Below are positions 34,220-42,530 of a DNA stretch of 64,000 nt, in pieces. Origin of the DNA: Streptomyces sp. NBC_00433 (GTDB lineage: Bacteria; Actinomycetota; Actinomycetes; Streptomycetales; Streptomycetaceae); the NCBI GenBank assembly GCA_036015235.1, contig CP107926.1, positions 7,005,501 to 7,069,500 on the forward strand, in the 5' to 3' direction. Made by a program: the position numbers and the translations under genes. The notes under the pieces were generated by a model. The model searched no databases. It saw nothing but the letters and a program-made list of their open reading frames with translations, and was not told the DNA's origin. The number at the start of each line of letters is the position of its first letter. Within the stretch, counting starts at the first letter, position 1.

Positions 34220-35752
34220 GTGGACGGTATCGGCGGTTTTCCGCATGCCGGGGCGAGTGGTGCCGCGGCGGAGCCCGCCGTGCCCCCCGCGCCGGACGGG
34301 CCCGCCGACCCCGGTGACCCGGGCGATCGCGGCGACTCCGACTCCCACGGCGGCGGCGGTACCGGTGACCGCGCTTCCGGCGACGGTGTCTCCGGCGACG
34401 GTGAGGCGGAAGCGGAAGCCGCGGCGGAGGCCGAGCCCGCGCTCGACCGGCCGCTGCCCGAGGGCGTACGCCACCGGGTCGTCGCCATCGCCGCCGAGGC
34501 CTTCGGCGGCTTCACCTACCAGGAGCTGCCGGTCTCGCTGCGGCCCTACGCCCGCTTCACGCCCACCCGGCGGGTGAAGTACGCCGGGACGGCGCTGGCC
34601 GCCGCCCTGGAGCACGACCCCGCCTTCCGGCAGAAGGTCGCAGGACGGCTGCGGGAGATGCAGGCGGAGCTGGCCGGGGCGCTGGAGGGCGGCACCCCGC
34701 CGCCCGCCGCCGATCCGCTGGACGTGGCGGCCGCCGCGTATCTGCTGCGCCCCCCGGGCTGGGCCAAGTTGGTCGCGACCGCGGGCGAGGAGGCCCAACG
34801 GGCCGGCGCCGAGCGGGCCGACGAGGAGGCGCTGCGCGAACTGGCCGCGCTGCGCGGCGAGGTCGAGGCGCTGCACGAGCACGGCAGGGCGGACGCGGCC
34901 AGGGCCAGGGCCGAGCTCGAAGCGGTGCGCAAGGAGGGCGACGCGCTGCACCGCAAGCTGCGCAGCGCGCTCAGCGACGTCAAGCGGGCCGAGGCCGCGC
35001 AGCGCAGACTCCAGGCGGAGGTGGACGAGTTGCGGTCCGCCGCCGCCCACGACAAGGCCGCGTCCGACAGCGAGGCGCGGCGGCTGCGGACCCGGCTCGC
35101 CGAGGCCGAGGCCGTCATCGAGACCGGGCGCAAGGCGGCCCGCGAAGGCCGCAGCATCGAGGACGTACGGCTGCGGCTGCTGCTCGACACGGTCCTGGAC
35201 GCCGCCTCCGGGCTGCGCCGCGAACTCGCCCTGCCGCCACGGGACACCATGGCGGTGCGTCCCGCGGACACCGTGGACGCGGTGGCGCCGGGCGCCTTCA
35301 GCGCCCGCGACATCGCCACCCGGGCGCTGTCCGAGACCGACCCCGCGCTGCTCGACCAGTTGCTCGCGCTGCCGCAGGCGCATCTGGTGGTCGACGGCTA
35401 CAACGTCACCAAGACCGGTTATCCGGCGATGCCGTTGGAGAAGCAGCGGCTGCGGTTGCTCGGCGGTCTCGCGGCGCTCGCCGCGCAGAGCGGCGCCGAG
35501 GTGACCTGCGTCTTCGACGGCGCCGACCTGGACATGCCGGTGCTGCTCGCGCCGCCGCGCGGGGTGCGGGTGCTCTTCAGCAAGGCCGGTGAGACCGCTG
35601 ACGAGTTGATCAGGCGGCTGGTGCGGGCCGAACCGCCGGGACGGCAGATCGTGGTGGTCTCCGCCGACCGCGAGGTGGCAGACGGGGTCGCCAAGGCCGG
35701 TGCTCGCCCGGTCGCCTCGACGCTGCTGCTGCGCCGCCTCGCGCGCGTCTGA
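34220..35752 (+). CDS. NYN (YacP-type) domain protein with central coiled coil, putative RNase
   Basis: 510 residues. Order: acidic low-complexity N terminus (1-75), a helical domain (80-190), a long coiled coil (about 200-310, EVEALHEHGRADAARARAEL and following) and a C-terminal NYN/YacP domain (about 390-505) of PIN-like fold. The acidic positions expected for metal-dependent RNase activity are visible: VVDGYNV, CVFDGADLD, ETADELI and VVSADREVAD. GTG start at 34220 with GGGAG about 7 nt upstream. Target RNA unknown. Confidence 0.82.
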   Translation: MDGIGGFPHAGASGAAAEPAVPPAPDGPADPGDPGDRGDSDSHGGGGTGDRASGDGVSGDGEAEAEAAAEAEPALDRPLPEGVRHRVVAIAAEAFGGFTYQELPVSLRPYARFTPTRRVKYAGTALAAALEHDPAFRQKVAGRLREMQAELAGALEGGTPPPAADPLDVAAAAYLLRPPGWAKLVATAGEEAQRAGAERADEEALRELAALRGEVEALHEHGRADAARARAELEAVRKEGDALHRKLRSALSDVKRAEAAQRRLQAEVDELRSAAAHDKAASDSEARRLRTRLAEAEAVIETGRKAAREGRSIEDVRLRLLLDTVLDAASGLRRELALPPRDTMAVRPADTVDAVAPGAFSARDIATRALSETDPALLDQLLALPQAHLVVDGYNVTKTGYPAMPLEKQRLRLLGGLAALAAQSGAEVTCVFDGADLDMPVLLAPPRGVRVLFSKAGETADELIRRLVRAEPPGRQIVVVSADREVADGVAKAGARPVASTLLLRRLARV

Positions 35753-35776
35753 CCGCCCGCCGCCGCAAGCCGGTTC

Positions 35777-35825
35777 GTGACGGCCGTCACCCTGTGGAGT
35801 GTTCACTAGCGCACCAGTGTGCACT
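35777..35825. promoter_or_regulatory. cluster of three palindromes incl. a Crp-like site
   Basis: GTGACGGCCGTCAC (35777-35790) is a perfect palindrome fitting GTG-N6-GNCAC, the motif I recall for streptomycete Crp. AGTGTTCACT (35798-35807) and AGTGTGCACT (35816-35825) are two similar palindromes 18 bp apart. The group lies upstream of the promoter for the first NlpC/P60 gene. Confidence 0.5.
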
Positions 35826-35903
35826 CTGCGTCGAACGGTCATCACTGCGTGTGTGAAGCGCGTAAAGAAAACGCGAACCGGTCGAGATTTTGCCTTCAAG
35901 GAT

Positions 35904-35933
35904 TTGAACCGATCACGGAAAGGTCACTAAGGT
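35904..35933 (+). promoter_or_regulatory. HrdB-type promoter of NlpC/P60 gene 1
   Basis: TTGAAC (35904-35909), 18 nt, TAAGGT (35928-35933). This predicts a 5' leader of about 100 nt. The leader does not show the conserved blocks of the c-di-AMP (ydaO) riboswitch seen on some streptomycete cell-wall hydrolase genes. Confidence 0.65.
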
Positions 35934-36041
35934 CAGGCCTCGTACCTCCGCGCAGTCGATCATCCAATCCGGATGGCGCGTCGGGGGCCGCCCGCCAGTG
36001 GTCAACCGGTAGGCGGCTGAAGGAAGAAGGAGCTCGCCTTC

Positions 36042-37076
36042 GTGGCGTCCCACCGTCGTCCCAAGCCCGCAAGCCGCGCGCGTGTGTCCGTACTCACCGC
36101 CGCCGCTGCAGCCGCCGTCGCGCTCTCCGCCCAGGCGGCCAACGCCGCTCCCGCGAAGCCCAGCAAGCCCACTTCGGTCAAGGACGCCAAGGCCCAGGTG
36201 GACGCGCTCTACACGCAGGCGGAGCAGGCCACGGAGAAGTACGACGCGGCCAACGAGAAGCTTGCGACCCTGCAGACGGAGGCCGGCAGTCTCCAGGACC
36301 AGGTGGCGCGGCAGCAGCAGCACCTCAACACGCTGCGCGACAGCCTCGGCACGATCGCGGCCTCGCAGTACCGCACCGGCGGAATCGACCCGTCGCTCCA
36401 GCTCTTCCTGTCCTCCAACCCGGACAGCTACCTGGACCAGGCCACCGCGCTCGACCAGATCAGCTCCCTGCAGGCCACCGCGCTGCAGCAACTCCAGGAC
36501 GCCAAGCGGACCCTGGACCAGGAGCGGGCGGAGGCGACCTCCAAGCTCACCGAGCTTGAGGCCACCAGGAACGAGCTGAAAACGCGCAAGACCGAGGCCA
36601 AGAACAAGCTGGCCCAAGCGCAGAACATCCTCAACTCGCTGACCGCCGCGCAGCGCCAGCAGATATCCGACGACGCCGCCCGCGCGAACCGCGACACCGG
36701 GCGTGCACCCATGGGCGGCAAGCCCGCCTCGGGACTCGCTGCCGCCGCCTATGCCGCCGCCCAGAGCCGGAAGGGCGACTCGTACGTCTACGGCGCCTCG
36801 GGGCCCAGCACCTTCGACTGCTCCGGGCTCACCTCCTGGGCCTACCGGCAGGCCGGGATCACCATCCCCAGGACCGCGGCCGGGCAGGCCAACGCGGGCA
36901 CCCACCTGAGCAAGTCGGAACTCCAGGTCGGCGACCTGGTCATCTTCTACAGCGACCACCACCACGTCGGCTTCTACGCCGGCGACGGCATGGTGCTGCA
37001 CGCCCCCAAGCCCGGCACGGTCGTGCGCTACGAGGCAATGAGCGACATGCCCTTCCAGTTCGGCGTCCGCATCTGA
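36042..37076 (+). CDS. secreted NlpC/P60 peptidoglycan endopeptidase 1
   Basis: 344 residues. A Sec signal peptide (cut near AQAANAA) is followed by a coiled-coil region (about 45-220) and an NlpC/P60 domain with FDCSGLTSW (Cys260) and HHHVGFYAG (catalytic His). The enzyme should cut stem peptides, with the coiled coil controlling or localising it, like the RipA/CwlO class. GTG at 36042 with AAGGAG about 10 nt upstream. A close paralogue follows 189 bp downstream; their first residues are alike (VASHRR). Confidence 0.92.
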   Translation: MASHRRPKPASRARVSVLTAAAAAAVALSAQAANAAPAKPSKPTSVKDAKAQVDALYTQAEQATEKYDAANEKLATLQTEAGSLQDQVARQQQHLNTLRDSLGTIAASQYRTGGIDPSLQLFLSSNPDSYLDQATALDQISSLQATALQQLQDAKRTLDQERAEATSKLTELEATRNELKTRKTEAKNKLAQAQNILNSLTAAQRQQISDDAARANRDTGRAPMGGKPASGLAAAAYAAAQSRKGDSYVYGASGPSTFDCSGLTSWAYRQAGITIPRTAAGQANAGTHLSKSELQVGDLVIFYSDHHHVGFYAGDGMVLHAPKPGTVVRYEAMSDMPFQFGVRI

Positions 37077-37116
37077 CCTGCCGCGGCAGGACCCACCGCG
37101 ACAGGGCCTGTCGCGG
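37077..37116 (+). terminator. inverted repeats after NlpC/P60 gene 1
   Basis: The palindrome CCTGCCGCGGCAGG (37077-37090) and the inverted repeat CCGCGACAGG / CCTGTCGCGG (37096-37105, 37107-37116) lie right after the stop. Probable terminator, no T-run. Confidence 0.55.
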
Positions 37117-37226
37117 CACGCGTGAATACGGCGTTCGGGTGGTGCCGGACGCCGTCCGGTGACCCTACCGAGGCCTGTGACCAGCGACTTGGCCCCGACC
37201 GTTCAAGCGTACGGGTCATGACGTCT

Positions 37227-37256
37227 TTGTCCTGAGGGTGTCCGGCTGGCTACTGT
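37227..37256 (+). promoter_or_regulatory. promoter of NlpC/P60 gene 2
   Basis: TTGTCC (37227-37232), 18 nt, TACTGT (37251-37256). Only 8 nt separate the -10 from the GTG start, predicting a leaderless transcript. Confidence 0.65.
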
Positions 37257-37264
37257 CCGTTGCT

Positions 37265-38317
37265 GTGGCATCCCATCGACGTGCACCGCAGCCGGGCCTG
37301 GCCGTCCGCACCACCCGGGTCACCGTGCTGTCCGCGGCGGCCGCGGCCACCGCGGCACTGTCCGGCGGCACCGCCCAGATCGCGGCGGCCGCCCCCTCGC
37401 CCGCAGCGGGCCAGGACACCGCGACCCGGCTCGACCGGCTCTACCAGCAGGCCGAGCAGGCCACCGAGACCTACGACGCCGCCCAGGAACGCGCCGAGCA
37501 GCTGCGCGCCGACCTCGCCACGCTCCAGGACCGCGCCGCCCAGGGCCAGCAGCGGGTCAACGAACTGCGCGACGAACTCGGCACGTTGGCCGCCGAGCAA
37601 TACCGCGGCGGCGCCCTCGACCCGTCACTCGCGCTGCTGCTGTCCGACGACCCCGGGGCCTCCCTCGACCGCGCCGCGACCCTGGACCGGCTCGGCGCCC
37701 GGCAGACCGGCCGGCTGCGCCAACTCCAGGACGCGGAAAGGGCGCTGCGCAGCCAGCGCAGTCAAGCGGCGGGCAAGCTGGCCGAGTTGAACCAGACCAC
37801 CGCGGACCTGGGTCGCCGCAAGGCCGCGGTGCAGCAGGCGCTGGCCGCCGCCCAGCAGGTGCTGCACACCCTGCCCCCGGCCCAGCAGGCCGGCTACGCC
37901 CCCGGCGCGGCCGACCGCGCCACCCACGACCGCGCCCCCCTCCCCGGCCTTCCCGACCTGCCCGCCGCCTCCGGCCGCGCCGCCCTCGCGGTCGCCGCCG
38001 CGCGCCAGGTCCTCGGCGCCCCCTACGTGTGGGGCGCCACCGGCCCGCACGCCTTCGACTGCTCGGGCCTGATGCAGTACGCCTACGGCCGCGCGGGAGT
38101 GTCCCTGCCCCGCACCTCCCAGGAGCAGATGAACTCCGGCCACCGCGTCCCCCTCGACCAGGCCCGCCCCGGCGACCTGGTCGTCTACCGCGGCGACGCC
38201 AGCCACGTCGCCATGTACGTCGGCGGCGGCCGCGTCATCCACGCCCCCTACCCGGGCGCCCGGGTCCGCTACGACCCGGTGGGCATGATGCCGATCACGG
38301 CGGTGACCCGCCCGTAG
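37265..38317 (+). CDS. secreted NlpC/P60 peptidoglycan endopeptidase 2
   Basis: 350 residues, paralogue of the preceding gene. Signal peptide, coiled coil (about 50-210) and NlpC/P60 domain with FDCSGLMQYAYG (Cys266) and SHVAMYVGG (catalytic His). I start at GTG 37265 because VASHRRAPQPGL aligns with the start of the paralogue and a promoter lies just upstream. Tandem duplication of this enzyme suggests division of labour, since its promoter is of a different type from that of gene 1. Confidence 0.9.
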   Translation: MASHRRAPQPGLAVRTTRVTVLSAAAAATAALSGGTAQIAAAAPSPAAGQDTATRLDRLYQQAEQATETYDAAQERAEQLRADLATLQDRAAQGQQRVNELRDELGTLAAEQYRGGALDPSLALLLSDDPGASLDRAATLDRLGARQTGRLRQLQDAERALRSQRSQAAGKLAELNQTTADLGRRKAAVQQALAAAQQVLHTLPPAQQAGYAPGAADRATHDRAPLPGLPDLPAASGRAALAVAAARQVLGAPYVWGATGPHAFDCSGLMQYAYGRAGVSLPRTSQEQMNSGHRVPLDQARPGDLVVYRGDASHVAMYVGGGRVIHAPYPGARVRYDPVGMMPITAVTRP

Positions 38318-38397
38318 GGCCTGTCTGACCGATCCCTGCCGGCCTGCCCCAGGGACGCCCCGGGCGGCCGCCAGGGGCGGGTCGTACGATCGGGCGC

Positions 38398-39663
38398 ATG
38401 ACCGCGGTGCACCCACGACGCCAGACGGCCGGCGCCGTGACCGCCGTCCTCGCCCTGATCGGGCTGCTCGCCGCGCTCACCGGCTGCGGGGGAGCGCCCG
38501 CCAAGGCCGCGCCGCCCACCGCCGACCCCGCGGTGCAGCGGCTGCTCGACCAGCGGGCGGCAGCGGTGCGGCAGCACGACCAGCCGGCCTTCCTCGCCGG
38601 GGTCGACCCGCGCGCCACCCGCTTCCTGGCCGCCCAGCGGCAGATGTTCGGCAACCTCGCGCAGGTGCCGCTCGCCGACTGGTCCTACCGCGTGGTCCGC
38701 ACCGACGCCTTCCCGCTGCCGCCCGAGGCCGGCTCCGACGGCACCCGCAGGACCGCCGCGGAGGTCGAGCTGCGCTACCGGCTGCGCGGCTACGACGCGC
38801 AGCCGGTGGTCTCCACGTCCTACCTGACCCTCACCGAGCGCGCCGGGCGCTGGTATGTCGCCGCCGACGACCAGGGGGCCTCCGCCGGGCGGCGCAGCGC
38901 CGTACAGCTGTGGGACCAGGGCAAGGTGACGGTGGTGCGCGGGGCGCACAGCCTGGTGCTCGGCCTCGGCGACGCCAGGACGCTGCGCGGCTACGCGGCC
39001 GACGCCGACCTGGCGGTGCCGCAGGTGCAGCACGCCTGGGGCCGGGCCGGCTGGCCGGGCAGCGTCGTGATCGAGGCGCCGAGCACCCTCGACCAGCTCG
39101 GCGCGCTGCTCGCGGCCGACCCCGCCGACTACAAGGGCATCGCCGCGGTCACCACCGGCGAACTCGGCGGCAGCGCCCAGGCCCCCGCCGACCGCGTCAT
39201 CGTCAACCCCGCCGCCTTCGGGGAGCTCTCCGCCTTCGGCCGCCAGGTCGTCCTCACCCACGAGACCACCCACGTCGCCACCCGCCTGGCCACCACCGCC
39301 CGCACCCCCCTGTGGCTGTCGGAGGGCTTCGCCGACTGGGTCGCCTACCGCGAGTCCGGCCGCACGGCCCCCGAGATCGCCCCGGAACTTGCCCAGGACG
39401 TCACCGCGGGCCACATCCCCGCGGCCCTCCCCACCGCCGCGGACTTCCGCCCCACCTCCACGGACCTGGCCCAGGCCTACGAGGGCGGCTGGCTCGCCTG
39501 CCGCATGATCGCCGACCAGTGGTCCCCCGAGACCCTGACGACCCTCTACCGCGCCGCGGGCACGACCCCGAACCTCGACCCGGTGCTGCGGTCCGGCCTG
39601 CACCTGTCCCTCGCCGACTTCACCGCACGGTGGCGCGGGTATGTGAAGCAGGAACTGGGATGA
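38398..39663 (+). CDS. putative zinc metallopeptidase lipoprotein
   Basis: 421 residues. Lipobox AALTGC (Cys30). An N-terminal NTF2-like domain (about 45-160) precedes a peptidase-like region with HETTH (His288-His292) followed 18-20 residues later by LSEGFADWVAYRESG, a gluzincin-type arrangement in which the Glu could be the third zinc ligand. It should act outside the membrane. Substrate unknown. TACGAT (38385-38390) lies 7 nt before the ATG with no SD, so probably leaderless. Confidence 0.82.
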   Translation: MTAVHPRRQTAGAVTAVLALIGLLAALTGCGGAPAKAAPPTADPAVQRLLDQRAAAVRQHDQPAFLAGVDPRATRFLAAQRQMFGNLAQVPLADWSYRVVRTDAFPLPPEAGSDGTRRTAAEVELRYRLRGYDAQPVVSTSYLTLTERAGRWYVAADDQGASAGRRSAVQLWDQGKVTVVRGAHSLVLGLGDARTLRGYAADADLAVPQVQHAWGRAGWPGSVVIEAPSTLDQLGALLAADPADYKGIAAVTTGELGGSAQAPADRVIVNPAAFGELSAFGRQVVLTHETTHVATRLATTARTPLWLSEGFADWVAYRESGRTAPEIAPELAQDVTAGHIPAALPTAADFRPTSTDLAQAYEGGWLACRMIADQWSPETLTTLYRAAGTTPNLDPVLRSGLHLSLADFTARWRGYVKQELG

Positions 39664-39736
39664 GGCGCGCCGGCACACTGCGGTACGAGGCGGGTCGGGG
39701 CGGGCGTCGGCGCCGGTACATACGAGGGGGGCCGCG

Positions 39737-40870
39737 GTGAGCGGGGTCGAGGACATGGCGGACTTCTCTGACGAGCACATCGCCCGGGGCAGGGCCCTGC
39801 GGCGCGGGGTCTGGCCGGTCGCTCTCGCCGGCCGCGCGGCCGGCCTCGCACTGGTCCTCGCGCTCGGGCTGACCCCGGCGGGCGCCGGGCTCGTCGCCGC
39901 CTTCGGCGGTACGTGGGCCGGCCGGGTCGCGGGCGCAGCCCTCACCCTCGTCCTGCTCCCGCAACTGCTCTCGCTGCCCTTCGGGGCCCGTACCCGGGTC
40001 GTACGGGTCCGCTTCGGCCTGGTGACCCAGGGCTGGGGCGGCTGGGCGCTGGACGTGCTGCGCGGCCTGCTCATCTCGCTGCCGCTCGTCGGCGGCGCCC
40101 TCTTCGCCGTCTACGCGCTCGCCGGCGCCACCCGCTGGTGGTGGGCCTGGGCCGCGCTCGGCGCTGCGGCCGTGACCGTCGCCCTGTCCTGGGCCGCGCC
40201 GGTGGTCTTCGAACCGCTCTTCAACCGCTTCACCCCGATGTCCCCCGGCCCGTTGCGCGAGGCCCTGCTCGCCCTCGCCGCGCGCGACGGTGTCACCGTG
40301 CGGGACGTCCTGGTCGCCGACGCGTCACGGCGCACCACGGCGCTCAACGCGTACGTCTCCGGCTTCGGCAGGACCCGCCGGATCGTCGTCTACGACACGC
40401 TCCTGACCACGGCGGAGCCGCGCGAGGTCGAGCTGGTCGTCGCCCACGAACTCGGGCACGTCGTGCACCGCGACGTCGCCCGCGGCACGGCACTGGGCGC
40501 GGTGGGCTCCGCCCTCGGGGTGTGCGTGCTGGCCGCCGTCGTCAGCCGCCCGGCGCTGCTCGACCTCGCCGGCGCGGACCGCTTCGCCGACCCGCGGTCG
40601 GCGTGGCTCCTCGCGGCCGTCGCCTCCGTCGGCGGGGCGCTCGCCGGGCCCCTCGGGTGCGCCGTCAGCCGGCGCGTGGAGGTACGCGCCGACCGCCACG
40701 CCTTGCGCCTCACGGCGGACCCGGGGCAATTCATCGCCATGCAGCGGCGGCTCACCGTCGCGAACGTGGCCGAGCCCAGCCCGCCCCCCGCCCTACACCT
40801 GCTCTTCGGCACCCACCCGACTCCTGCGGAGCGCATAGCCCTGGCCCGAGCCTTCCGCACCCCCGGCTGA
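39737..40870 (+). CDS. M48 family (Ste24/HtpX-like) membrane metallopeptidase
   Basis: 377 residues with about five membrane helices. The zinc site HELGH (His237, Glu238, His241) is followed by the later Glu in VEVRADRHAL. M48 proteases cut membrane or prenylated proteins; in bacteria they serve membrane quality control. GTG start at 39737. It is 73 bp downstream of the metallopeptidase lipoprotein and may be cotranscribed. It is followed by a repeat-rich gap. Confidence 0.9.
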   Translation: MSGVEDMADFSDEHIARGRALRRGVWPVALAGRAAGLALVLALGLTPAGAGLVAAFGGTWAGRVAGAALTLVLLPQLLSLPFGARTRVVRVRFGLVTQGWGGWALDVLRGLLISLPLVGGALFAVYALAGATRWWWAWAALGAAAVTVALSWAAPVVFEPLFNRFTPMSPGPLREALLALAARDGVTVRDVLVADASRRTTALNAYVSGFGRTRRIVVYDTLLTTAEPREVELVVAHELGHVVHRDVARGTALGAVGSALGVCVLAAVVSRPALLDLAGADRFADPRSAWLLAAVASVGGALAGPLGCAVSRRVEVRADRHALRLTADPGQFIAMQRRLTVANVAEPSPPPALHLLFGTHPTPAERIALARAFRTPG

Positions 40871-40920
40871 CCGCGCCCCTCGCGGTGCGTTGCCTGCCTG
40901 ACGGCGCCGCCGTGGTGGTG

Positions 40921-41230
40921 CGCGCAGTTCTCCCCCAGAGCTTCGCGTGAGGGTACCCCCACGCGCCCCTGGGTGGGTGCCTCTTGCAGTGCGGTGCTTG
41001 CCTGCGGCCCGGCGGGGGCTGGGCGCGCAGTTCCCCGCGCCCCTATTGGCCTGCGTCCTCCTGCGCCAGGCATTGGCCCGTGGGGGGGGGGTGAGCGTTT
41101 TTCAGGGGCGCGTGGGGTACCCCCACGCGAAGCTCTGGGGGAGAACGGCGCGACAAGCCCCCGCGCAGCGGCACCGTGGAGTCCGTACAGCCCCCCGCAG
41201 GGCGACCTCAGGGGCGCGGGGAACTGCGCG
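40921..41230. repeat. dispersed repeat cluster overlapping the end of the GT87 gene
   Basis: The 337-bp gap 40871-41207 has no gene. It holds a variant core at 40921, an exact reverse core at 41024-41043 and an exact forward core at 41211-41230. A second family (GAGGGTACCCCCACGCGCCC near 40950 and its inverted form near 41106) is also present. The 41211-41230 copy lies inside the GT87 reading frame and encodes its last codons. Confidence 0.85.
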
Positions 41231-42431
41231 ACCAGGTGAGGCGGCGCGGGGCCCGGGAAGGCGCGGGGGAGGCGGCGGCACGCCAGACGCGGCGGCAGGC
41301 GACAAGGCCGGCCCCGCAGAGCAGCGCGTTGCGGGAGAGGATGAGGGCGACGCCCAGGAAGTCGCCGGCGACGACGTGGGCGAAATACACGGGGAATTCC
41401 AGGGTCGTCAGCAGCGCCGCAGGCAGCAGCAGGAACACGGGCAGACGCACCGCGCTCTCCCGCAGGGAGACGCAGACCGCCCCGATGCCGACCAGCCACA
41501 CAAGATACTGCGGGCTGATCACCCGGCTCGTGGCGGTGAAGAGGAGGACGGCTGTGAAGCCGGCGTCGTAGGGGGTCGCGGCCGTGAAGACGCGGGCCCG
41601 CATGCGCCACAGGAGCAGCCAGCAGAGGCCCAGGACGCTCAGCGCCAGCGAAAGCGTGCTGACCAGGTCCACGTAGGGGCCGATGAATTCCACGGAGCCG
41701 TAGTGGAGCGCGGTGACGCCGTGCCATCCGGCGTGCCGGGCGAGGTGGAGGGCGAGGCCGCCGAGGGACTCGATCTCGGTGCCGCGGTCGCGCTGGAAGG
41801 TCAGGAAGGAGAAGGCGCCCGGCATGGTGGCGTAGAAGAGCAGGGAGCCGGCGGCGACGGCGGCGCCCGCGGTGAGCCAGGCGCGGCGGGTGGCGCGGCC
41901 CCGCGGTGTGCCGATGAGCAGCAGCAGCGGCCAGAGCTTGATGAGCGTGCCGGCTCCGGCGATCAGGCCGCCGAGGGCGGGGCGGCGGCGCAGGGCCAGG
42001 AGCGCGGCGACGCCGACGGCGGTGGCCATGATGTCGTAGCGGGCGTAGACGATGGGGCCCAGGAGCAGGACGCCGACCACCCACACCCATGCCCCGTCGA
42101 GCCGCCAGGAGCGGTGCGAGGCGTCGTACAGCAGGCAGGCGAGGACCGCGGCGTCGGCGAGGAAGGCCAGCCAGAAGAAGGCCGCCGGGTAGCTGAGGAA
42201 GGGCAGGGCGCCCGGTGCGACCAGGACGGCCGCCGCGCCCGGCGGATACTGCCAGGTCACGTCGTGCGCGGGGAAGGCGCCGGAGAGCAGCGTCGGATAC
42301 CAGCGCTGGTAGACCGAGGACACGTCGTAGACGACGCCTTGGCCGGGGAAGTGGAGCAGCTGGAAGACGAAGACCAGCAGCAGCGCACGGCTGAGCGCCC
42401 ACACGACGACCAGCGGCATCGGGCCGCTCAT
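41208..42431 (-). CDS. GT87-type (DUF2029) membrane glycosyltransferase
   Basis: 407 residues with about ten hydrophobic helices. The pattern YPPGAAAVLVAPG, ARYDIMATAVG and KLWPLLLL (Asp and Arg in outer loops) is that of polyprenyl-phosphate-mannose-dependent mannosyltransferases of the DUF2029/GT87 family, which act on the outer membrane face. Acceptor unknown, possibly phosphatidylinositol mannosides or lipomannan given pimB next door. ATG at 42429-42431. The C-terminal WSRSSPRP and the stop are encoded by a dispersed repeat core, so the tail is not ancestral. Confidence 0.82.
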   Translation of the reverse strand: MSGPMPLVVVWALSRALLLVFVFQLLHFPGQGVVYDVSSVYQRWYPTLLSGAFPAHDVTWQYPPGAAAVLVAPGALPFLSYPAAFFWLAFLADAAVLACLLYDASHRSWRLDGAWVWVVGVLLLGPIVYARYDIMATAVGVAALLALRRRPALGGLIAGAGTLIKLWPLLLLIGTPRGRATRRAWLTAGAAVAAGSLLFYATMPGAFSFLTFQRDRGTEIESLGGLALHLARHAGWHGVTALHYGSVEFIGPYVDLVSTLSLALSVLGLCWLLLWRMRARVFTAATPYDAGFTAVLLFTATSRVISPQYLVWLVGIGAVCVSLRESAVRLPVFLLLPAALLTTLEFPVYFAHVVAGDFLGVALILSRNALLCGAGLVACRRVWRAAASPAPSRAPRRLTWSRSSPRP

Positions 42432-42530
42432 ATGCCGATATCTCACGTCTTGCATCTTGCGGCCCGCGGCGCCTGGCAGCCGGGAGGGACGCGCGCGGCG
42501 GCCCGCGGCGCCGGAGTAATCTCGGCGGCG

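Noticed and set aside
35934..36041. Possible c-di-AMP (ydaO) riboswitch before NlpC/P60 gene 1
   Set aside because: The conserved GGGGTGAATC-type and closing blocks of the family are absent; only an unstructured-looking leader is seen.
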